A stretch of 33,477 bases of DNA from Enterobacteriaceae endosymbiont of Donacia piscatrix (GTDB lineage Bacteria; Pseudomonadota; Gammaproteobacteria; Enterobacterales; Enterobacteriaceae): NCBI RefSeq assembly GCF_012569525.1, contig NZ_CP046200.1, positions 107,794 through 141,270 of the forward strand, given 5' to 3'. The notes under the pieces were generated by a model. The model worked only from the letters and a program-made list of their open reading frames with translations. It had not been told where the DNA came from and searched no databases. Positions 27,489 through 33,477 of the stretch are shown here, in pieces; positions within the stretch are counted from its first letter, which is position 1; each line of letters begins with the position of its first letter. The translations under genes and the position numbers were made by a program.

Positions 27489-28564
27489 TGATATTATTTA
27501 CATATTTTAAAAAATATTTAAAATATATAAATTATTTCTTAATAAATTTTAGAATACGTTCTATAATGACATTTATAACGTCATTCAGTATCACATTTTT
27601 TTTAACTCCAATTTTTATTAACTATTTTCATAAAAAAAAAATTTCTCAAATAATTAGAAAAGATGGACCAATTACACATTTTATTAAGAAAAAAACTCCT
27701 ACTATGGGAGGAATAATTATATTATTATCTATTTTTACTTCTGTAATAATTTGGTCAGATTTATCTAATAAATATGTTTTATATATATTATTTATAACAT
27801 TTTTATATTCAATAATTGGTTTTATGGATGATTTTTATAAAATTATTTTGAAAAATTCAATAGGATTAAGTCCATATAAAAAACTTTTTTTACAATCAAT
27901 TGCTAATATTTTTTTTTTATTATTTATTACAATAAATAATAAAAAAGAACAATATATAAATATTATTGTTCCCTTTACACATAAAATTATAAAATATAAT
28001 TTAAATATCATCTTATATATAATAATATGTTATTTTATTCTAATAACAGTTAGTAATTCTGTAAATTTAACTGATGGATTAGATGGTTTAGCAATTATGC
28101 CTATTATTTTTATTTCTTTAGGTCTAGCTGTTTTATCTTATTTTACAGGAAATATATATTTTTCTAAATATTTTAATTTTATTTATATAAAAAATTCTAC
28201 AGAATTAATCATTATTTGTTTGTCTATAGTTGGTTCTGGATTAGCATTTTTATGGTATAATACATATCCTGCAAAAATTTTTATGGGAGATGTAGGTTCA
28301 TTATCTTTAGGTTGTATCATTTCAATAATTGCAATTTTTATAAAACAAGAATTTTTATTTATTATAATGTGTGGTATATTTATTACTGAATCAATTTCTG
28401 TTTTTATTCAATTAGTAAAATTTAAATATAATAAAAAAAGATTTTTTTTAATGGCTCCTTTACATCATCATTATGAATTACAAGGGATTTCAGAACCTTG
28501 TATTATTATTAGATTTTGGATTATTTCATTAATATTAATATTGTTTACTTTTATGATAATGTAA
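27482..28564 (+). CDS. mraY: Phospho-MurNAc-pentapeptide translocase MraY
   Basis: Integral inner-membrane enzyme that transfers phospho-MurNAc-pentapeptide to undecaprenyl phosphate, giving lipid I. The 360-residue length equals E. coli, with about ten hydrophobic segments. Active-site motifs are the Asp pair at 116-117 in IGFMDDF, NSVNLTDGLDGLA, the third catalytic Asp in IFMGDVGSL, and HHHYELQG near the C-terminus. It starts at ATG 27482, inside the end of murF; a second ATG two codons on (27488) is an alternative. The family ending is preserved (RFWIISLILIL). Confidence 0.98.
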   Translation: MLMILFTYFKKYLKYINYFLINFRIRSIMTFITSFSITFFLTPIFINYFHKKKISQIIRKDGPITHFIKKKTPTMGGIIILLSIFTSVIIWSDLSNKYVLYILFITFLYSIIGFMDDFYKIILKNSIGLSPYKKLFLQSIANIFFLLFITINNKKEQYINIIVPFTHKIIKYNLNIILYIIICYFILITVSNSVNLTDGLDGLAIMPIIFISLGLAVLSYFTGNIYFSKYFNFIYIKNSTELIIICLSIVGSGLAFLWYNTYPAKIFMGDVGSLSLGCIISIIAIFIKQEFLFIIMCGIFITESISVFIQLVKFKYNKKRFFLMAPLHHHYELQGISEPCIIIRFWIISLILILFTFMIM

Positions 28565-28582
28565 TATTTAATAGTGTAAAAA

Positions 28583-29899
28583 ATGAATAAAAAAATACTT
28601 ATTATAGGTTTAGGTATAACAGGAATGTCGTGTTTAAAATTTTTTTTAAAAAAAAAAATTATTCCAGCTATTATGGATGAACGAAAAAATTTTAAATTTA
28701 TAAAAAAAATACCTTTATATGTACCATGTCATTTTGGTTCTTTAAATAGAGATTGGATACTTAATTCTCAATTAATTATTTTAAGTCCCGGTATATCAAT
28801 ATTTAATAATCTCATATTAGAAGCTCAAAAAAAAAATATTGAAATTATAGGAGACATGGAATTATTTGCTCGTTATAATACTACTCCATTAATAGCTATA
28901 ACAGGTACTAATGGTAAAAGTACTGTAACTAATATGATTGCTAATATAATGAAAAAAAGTAATTTTCAAGTTAGCATCGGGGGAAATATAGGATATCCAG
29001 TAATGAATTTACTATCCTTTAAAAGGGATTTTTATATTTTAGAAATTTCTAGTTTTCAATTAGAGACAATTAAAAAATTAGATATATATATTGCTATAAT
29101 TCTAAATATTTCACAAGATCATATGGATAGATATCCTTTAGGTATTGAACAATATCGTAATTTTAAATTACGTATTTATCGAAATGCTAATATTTGTATA
29201 TATAATTCTGATGATAAATTATGTTATCCAGAAGTATTTTATAATGAAAAAAAATATATTACTTTTGGTAAATTTTCAGGTAAATATTCTTTATCTTTTA
29301 AGAAAGAGAAGGTTTTTTTAAAAATAAATAATAAAAAAATATTTAATTTTAATAAAACTAAGTTAATTGGTGTCCATAATTATTTAAATTCCCTAGCTGT
29401 ATTAGCTGTTATAGATATATTAAAAATTTCTAAAAAAATTTTTTTTAAAGAAATGAATAATTATAAAAACATGAATCATACATTAAAAATTATTCACAAA
29501 GAAAATGGAGTAATCTGGATTAATGATTCAAAATCTACTAATGTTAATAGTACAAAAGTTGCTCTAGAATATCTATGTAAAAAAAAAAGAATTTGGTTAT
29601 TTTTAGGTGGTTACGATAAAAATTGTAAATTTTTTTTATTACAAAAATATTTACAAAAAAAAAATAATATAAAAATTTTTTGTTTTGGTCAATTAAGTAA
29701 AAAAATATTATCTATTTATTCTAAAGCAATAATAGTTAAAACAATATATGAAGGAATAAAAAAAATTATTAAATTAGTAAAATTTGGGGATATTGTATTA
29801 TTTTCTCCAGCATGTTCTAGTATTGATCAATTTAAAAATTTTAAACATCGTGGAAATGAATTTATTAGAATAGTAAAAAAAATTCATAAATGTAAATAA
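28583..29899 (+). CDS. murD: UDP-MurNAc-L-alanine:D-glutamate ligase MurD
   Basis: Adds D-Glu to UDP-MurNAc-L-Ala. The 438-residue length equals E. coli. The N-terminal UDP-binding loop is GLGITGMSCL, the ATP loop is ITGTNGKSTVTNM, then LEISSFQLE, the NDSKSTN motif and the C-terminal FSPACSSIDQFKNFKHRG. An 8-T run followed by 11 A (28640-28658) lies near the 5' end in frame, and two A10 tracts occur later. After its stop there are only 55 bases before murG; ftsW, normally here, is missing. Confidence 0.97.
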   Translation: MNKKILIIGLGITGMSCLKFFLKKKIIPAIMDERKNFKFIKKIPLYVPCHFGSLNRDWILNSQLIILSPGISIFNNLILEAQKKNIEIIGDMELFARYNTTPLIAITGTNGKSTVTNMIANIMKKSNFQVSIGGNIGYPVMNLLSFKRDFYILEISSFQLETIKKLDIYIAIILNISQDHMDRYPLGIEQYRNFKLRIYRNANICIYNSDDKLCYPEVFYNEKKYITFGKFSGKYSLSFKKEKVFLKINNKKIFNFNKTKLIGVHNYLNSLAVLAVIDILKISKKIFFKEMNNYKNMNHTLKIIHKENGVIWINDSKSTNVNSTKVALEYLCKKKRIWLFLGGYDKNCKFFLLQKYLQKKNNIKIFCFGQLSKKILSIYSKAIIVKTIYEGIKKIIKLVKFGDIVLFSPACSSIDQFKNFKHRGNEFIRIVKKIHKCK

Positions 29900-29954
29900 T
29901 ATTTCTATAAAAGAAATTTATGATTTTAAATATTTTACATATTAAATTTTAAAA

Positions 29955-31016
29955 ATGAAAAAAAAAATTCTTATAGTAGCTGGAGGTACTAGGGGACATA
30001 TTAATCCAGCTTTAAATATAGCATATGTTTTAAAAAAAAAAGGTTGGGAAGTACGTTGGTTAGGAACATATTCTAGAATGGAAGCAAAAATTATTCCTAA
30101 AAAAAATATACGTATTTATTTTATAAAATTTTATAAATTTAAAAACAAAAATATTTTTTCAATTATTTTTACTATTATTAAATTAATAATATCAATTTAT
30201 AAATCTATTTTAATTTATAAAAAATATAAACCACATATAATATTAACAATGGGTAGTTATATTTCTGGACCTAGCGGATTAGCCGCATGGTTATGTCAAA
30301 TACCATTAGTAATACATGAACAAAATAATATTGCAGGTATAACAAATAAACTTTTATATAAAATAGCAACTAAAACTATGCAAGCATATCCTAATACATT
30401 TAATAATGCTATATTAGTGGGCAATCCTTTAGATTATAGAATTATTAAATTATCTTTATATAAAAGAAAAAATTTAAAAATTCATAAACCAATTCATTTA
30501 TTAATTACAGGAGGTAGCCAAGGATCATATACAATAAATAAAATAGGTATAAAATTAGCTAAAAATTTAAAAAATAAAATATGTATTTTACATCAAGTTG
30601 GCAAAGGTAATTTTAAAAAAATATCTTGTAAATATAAAAAATATAATATTATTAATAATATTATTATAAAAGAATATATAAAAGATATTCATAAAGCATA
30701 TGCATGGGCTGATATAATCATATGTAGATCAGGAGCTATGACTGTTAGTGAAATTACTGCGATAGGATTACCTGCTATTTTTATACCTTTTCAACATAAA
30801 GATAAACAACAATATTTTAATGCAATATATTTAAAAAATATAGGAATAGCTAAAATTTTTGAACAAAATAATATTAATTATGATAAAATCGCTAATTTAA
30901 TATTAAATCTTAATACAGATCAAATTATAAATATAATTAATAAATCTTATAATTTATTTATGATTAATTCTGTAGATTTAATTTATAAAGAATTAAATAA
31001 AATAAAAATTAATTAA
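29955..31016 (+). CDS. murG: Lipid II synthase MurG (GlcNAc transferase)
   Basis: Peripheral membrane GT-B enzyme that adds GlcNAc to lipid I. It has 353 residues (E. coli 355). The C-terminal UDP-GlcNAc half is intact: TGGSQGSYTIN, RSGAMTVSEITAIGLPAIF and PFQHKDKQQYFNA. In the N-terminal half the first glycine loop reads AGGTRGHINPAL, with Arg13 where the family has Gly (E. coli AGGTGGHVFP); the following His15 is kept. The codon is AGG, one base from GGG. Everything else suggests a selected gene. Confidence 0.95.
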   Translation: MKKKILIVAGGTRGHINPALNIAYVLKKKGWEVRWLGTYSRMEAKIIPKKNIRIYFIKFYKFKNKNIFSIIFTIIKLIISIYKSILIYKKYKPHIILTMGSYISGPSGLAAWLCQIPLVIHEQNNIAGITNKLLYKIATKTMQAYPNTFNNAILVGNPLDYRIIKLSLYKRKNLKIHKPIHLLITGGSQGSYTINKIGIKLAKNLKNKICILHQVGKGNFKKISCKYKKYNIINNIIIKEYIKDIHKAYAWADIIICRSGAMTVSEITAIGLPAIFIPFQHKDKQQYFNAIYLKNIGIAKIFEQNNINYDKIANLILNLNTDQIINIINKSYNLFMINSVDLIYKELNKIKIN

Positions 31017-31040
31017 TTAAAATAAAAAAATATAAAAAAT

Positions 31041-32519
31041 ATGTCTAGTGTAGTAAATTTTCAAAAAATATTAAAAATAAAAAATATTAAACATATATAT
31101 TTAATTGGCATTGGTGGTTCAGGAATGGGAGGAATTGCAAAAATTTTAATAAAAAAAGGGTATAAAGTTAGTGGTTCAGATTTAATTTCTAATTTTATTA
31201 CAAAAAACCTAATTTCGTTAGGTATTACCATTTATTTTAAACATGAAATTAAAAATATTACAAATAATATAGATCTTATTGTTAAATCTAGTGCTATTAA
31301 AAATAATAATCCAGAATTAATTATTGCAAAAAAATTAAATATTACTATAATTAGTAGAGTAGAAATGTTAGCAGAATTAATGAAATTTTACTATAAGATT
31401 ACTATTACAGGAACTCATGGAAAAACTACAACTACAGCAATGGTTTATGAAATATATAAATTATCCGGATTAGATCCTACATTTATTAATGGAGGAATAT
31501 TAAAATATTCTAAAGAATATGCTTATTTAGGTTCTGGTAAATATTTTATTGCTGAAGCAGATGAAAGTGATAAATCATTTTTATATTTAAAACCAACTAT
31601 TAATATAGTAACAAATCTTGAAAAAGAACATTTAGATTACTATAATAATAGTATAGAAATTTTAAAAAAAACATTTTTAAAATTTTTAAAAAAAATACCA
31701 TTTTATGGTTGTATAGTTATTTGTATAGATAATAACAATAATTATGATTTAATAAAAAAAAATAAACTTAGTTTTAGACAAAATATTATTACATATGGTT
31801 TTCATAAAAATGCTGATATACAATTATATAATTATAAACAAAATGGTTATAAAAGTCAATTTTATATATTAGAAAAAAAAACATGTTTATCTTTTAAAAT
31901 TAACTTAAGTATTCCTGGATATCATAATGCATTAAATGCAACAGCAGCATATGTTGTTTCAAAATTTAATGGTCTAAATAATAGAATTATTTTAAAATCA
32001 TTAAAAAATTTTCGGGGTATTATACGAAGATTTGATATTTTAACTACAATTTATCCTCCAAAAAAAATAAAATACCAACATGATATAATAATTATTAATG
32101 ATTATGGACATCATCCTACTGAGATAGATATGACTATAAATACAGCACGTAAAATATGGCCAAATAGAAATTTAATAATGGTTTTTCAACCTCATCGTTA
32201 TTCAAGAACTAAAATTTTATTAAATTACTTTATTAAAGTATTATCAAAAGTTGATAAATTATTTTTATTAAAAGTTTATCCAGCAGGAGAAAATTTTATT
32301 AAAAATGCTGATAGTAAATATTTATCTAAAAAAATAAATAAATTAGGAATTATTATTTCTCAATTTATTAATTTAAAAGATTACTGTAATATTGCATATT
32401 ATATTTTTTCTAAATTAAGAGGAAATGAAATATTAATTTTTCAAGGAGCTGGTGATATTAATAATATTTCATCATTTTTTATTAATAAAAAATTTCAAAA
32501 AAAAATATTAAACCAATAA
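31041..32519 (+). CDS. murC: UDP-MurNAc:L-alanine ligase MurC
   Basis: First amino-acid ligase of peptidoglycan stem synthesis. It has 492 residues (E. coli 491). The UDP-binding loop is GIGGSGMGGIAK, the ATP loop is ITGTHGKTTTTAM, then AEADESDKSF, GYHNALNATAA, NDYGHHPTEID and FQPHRYSRT. It lies 24 bases after murG and 31 bases before ddlB, so it is part of the same transcript. No missing motifs or damage seen. Confidence 0.98.
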   Translation: MSSVVNFQKILKIKNIKHIYLIGIGGSGMGGIAKILIKKGYKVSGSDLISNFITKNLISLGITIYFKHEIKNITNNIDLIVKSSAIKNNNPELIIAKKLNITIISRVEMLAELMKFYYKITITGTHGKTTTTAMVYEIYKLSGLDPTFINGGILKYSKEYAYLGSGKYFIAEADESDKSFLYLKPTINIVTNLEKEHLDYYNNSIEILKKTFLKFLKKIPFYGCIVICIDNNNNYDLIKKNKLSFRQNIITYGFHKNADIQLYNYKQNGYKSQFYILEKKTCLSFKINLSIPGYHNALNATAAYVVSKFNGLNNRIILKSLKNFRGIIRRFDILTTIYPPKKIKYQHDIIIINDYGHHPTEIDMTINTARKIWPNRNLIMVFQPHRYSRTKILLNYFIKVLSKVDKLFLLKVYPAGENFIKNADSKYLSKKINKLGIIISQFINLKDYCNIAYYIFSKLRGNEILIFQGAGDINNISSFFINKKFQKKILNQ

Positions 32520-32550
32520 TTAAAAAATTTTAATAAATTTTATTTTAAAT

Positions 32551-33474
32551 ATGTCTAATAAAATAGTTGTTTTATTTGGGGGTAATTCTCTAGAAAGGGA
32601 AATATCTTTAAAATCTGGTAAATCAATTTTAAATATTCTAAAAAAATCAGGGATTAATGCTATCGGGATAGATCCAATTAAGTTTCCATTATTATATTTA
32701 AATAAATATGGTTTTAAAAAAGCTTTTATAGCTTTACATGGTAAAGGTGGTGAAGATGGTGTTATACAAAGTATATTAGAATATTTAAATATTCCTTATA
32801 CTGGTAGTGGAGTATTATCATCAGCAATAACTATAAATAAATTTTTAACAAAAATTATTTGGAAAGAACATGGATTACCTATTATTTATCCTCATTTATT
32901 GCTAAATAAAAAAAAATTTACTAAAAAAAATTATTTAATAATAGAACAAAAAATTTTAAAAATAAAATTTCCGGTTATTATTAAACCTAATTGTAATGGT
33001 TCTAGTTTAGGTATTTTTAAAATTAATCATAAAGATGATTTATTTAATGCATTAGAAAAATCATTTATATATGATGATAACATTTTAATTGAACAATATA
33101 TAAAAGGAACAGAATATTCTATAGGAATATTAAATAATAAAATGTTACCTCCTATTAGGATAGAATATTCAAATATATTTTATGATTATCAATCTAAATA
33201 TTGTTTAAATAATACTAAATATTTTTGTCCTAGTGGTTTAAATAAAAGTAAGGAAAAAGAATTAGAAAATATAATTTTAAAAGCTTGGAAAGTTTTAAAT
33301 TGTAAAGTATGGGGGAGAATTGATGTTATTTTAGATGAAAATAAAAATTTTCAATTATTAGAAATAAATACTATTCCAGGGATGACACCAAAAAGTTTAT
33401 ATCCTATAGCTGCACAAAAAGCAGGATTATCTTTTTATAATTTAATTATGAAAATTTTATTTTTAACTAAATAA
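32551..33474 (+). CDS. ddlB: D-alanine-D-alanine ligase DdlB
   Basis: ATP-grasp ligase that makes D-Ala-D-Ala for MurF. It has 307 residues (E. coli 306). Glu15 in the LEREISL motif, IALHGKGGEDG, the Ser of PNCNGSSLG, the Tyr loop FYDYQSKY, and the magnesium-binding WGRIDVIL and LEINTIPGMT motifs are all present. Its place after murC identifies it as ddlB, not ddlA. It is complete and ends three bases from the window edge. In E. coli ftsQ, ftsA and ftsZ follow; that is beyond this window. Confidence 0.97.
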   Translation: MSNKIVVLFGGNSLEREISLKSGKSILNILKKSGINAIGIDPIKFPLLYLNKYGFKKAFIALHGKGGEDGVIQSILEYLNIPYTGSGVLSSAITINKFLTKIIWKEHGLPIIYPHLLLNKKKFTKKNYLIIEQKILKIKFPVIIKPNCNGSSLGIFKINHKDDLFNALEKSFIYDDNILIEQYIKGTEYSIGILNNKMLPPIRIEYSNIFYDYQSKYCLNNTKYFCPSGLNKSKEKELENIILKAWKVLNCKVWGRIDVILDENKNFQLLEINTIPGMTPKSLYPIAAQKAGLSFYNLIMKILFLTK

Positions 33475-33477
33475 AAA

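Noticed and set aside
1-33477. Mobile elements, CRISPR, phage or defence systems
   Set aside because: I searched both strands by eye for transposase-like frames, direct repeats with spacers and integrase motifs and saw none; the gene content is all core metabolism.

Overview
The window is a gene-dense, extremely A+T-rich piece of a reduced gammaproteobacterial chromosome. Proteins match Enterobacterales (E. coli-type) families over nearly their full length, but codons are drifted to A/T, intergenic gaps are short, many proteins are lysine/asparagine/isoleucine-rich, and there are no insertion sequences, phage genes or CRISPR arrays. Together with an intact histidine operon beside a stripped-down cell-wall cluster, this points to an obligate nutritional endosymbiont of an insect (Buchnera/Blochmannia-like grade). 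I cannot name the genus from sequence alone.

Layout. 1-182 (-): N-terminal part of tsaB, cut by the window edge. 421-2288 (+): hslV-hslU protease. 2375-9466 (-): the histidine operon, in transcription order hisG, hisD-hisC (fused), hisB, hisH, hisA, hisF, hisIE. 9609-10849: divergent rnhA (-) and dnaQ (+), followed by tRNA-Asp(GTC), the same order as E. coli rnhA-dnaQ-aspV. 11011-16252 (-): mscS, fbaA, pgk, tktA, the E. coli order minus epd. 16448-17605 (+): metK. 17648-23498 (-): gyrA, mutS, ybhL. 23634-33474 (+): a trimmed division/cell-wall cluster, rsmH, murE, murF, mraY, murD, murG, murC, ddlB, with mraZ, ftsL, ftsI and ftsW missing from their usual places.

How the genes work together. 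The his genes encode every step from PRPP+ATP to histidine, plausibly a provisioning pathway for the host. fbaA, pgk and tktA serve glycolysis and the pentose phosphate pathway, and the latter supplies PRPP and erythrose-4-phosphate. murC-F, ddlB, mraY and murG cover peptidoglycan precursor synthesis from UDP-MurNAc to lipid II, of the meso-DAP type judging by the DNPR motif in MurE.

Most notable: I found no wholly new system. The his operon, however, is remodelled in two ways that gene calling alone would hide. (1) hisG stops early at 239 codons. The lost C-terminal, histidine-sensing domain is still readable downstream (8746-8559) as a decayed remnant with one nonsense codon and about three frameshifts. 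(2) hisD and hisC are one continuous reading frame joined at a 12-base poly-A tract, and hisC has no start codon of its own. Other points are an Asn in place of the MutS catalytic H-loop His, Asn at GyrA position 83, an Arg in the MurG N-terminal glycine loop, and A11-A12 tracts inside several essential genes.
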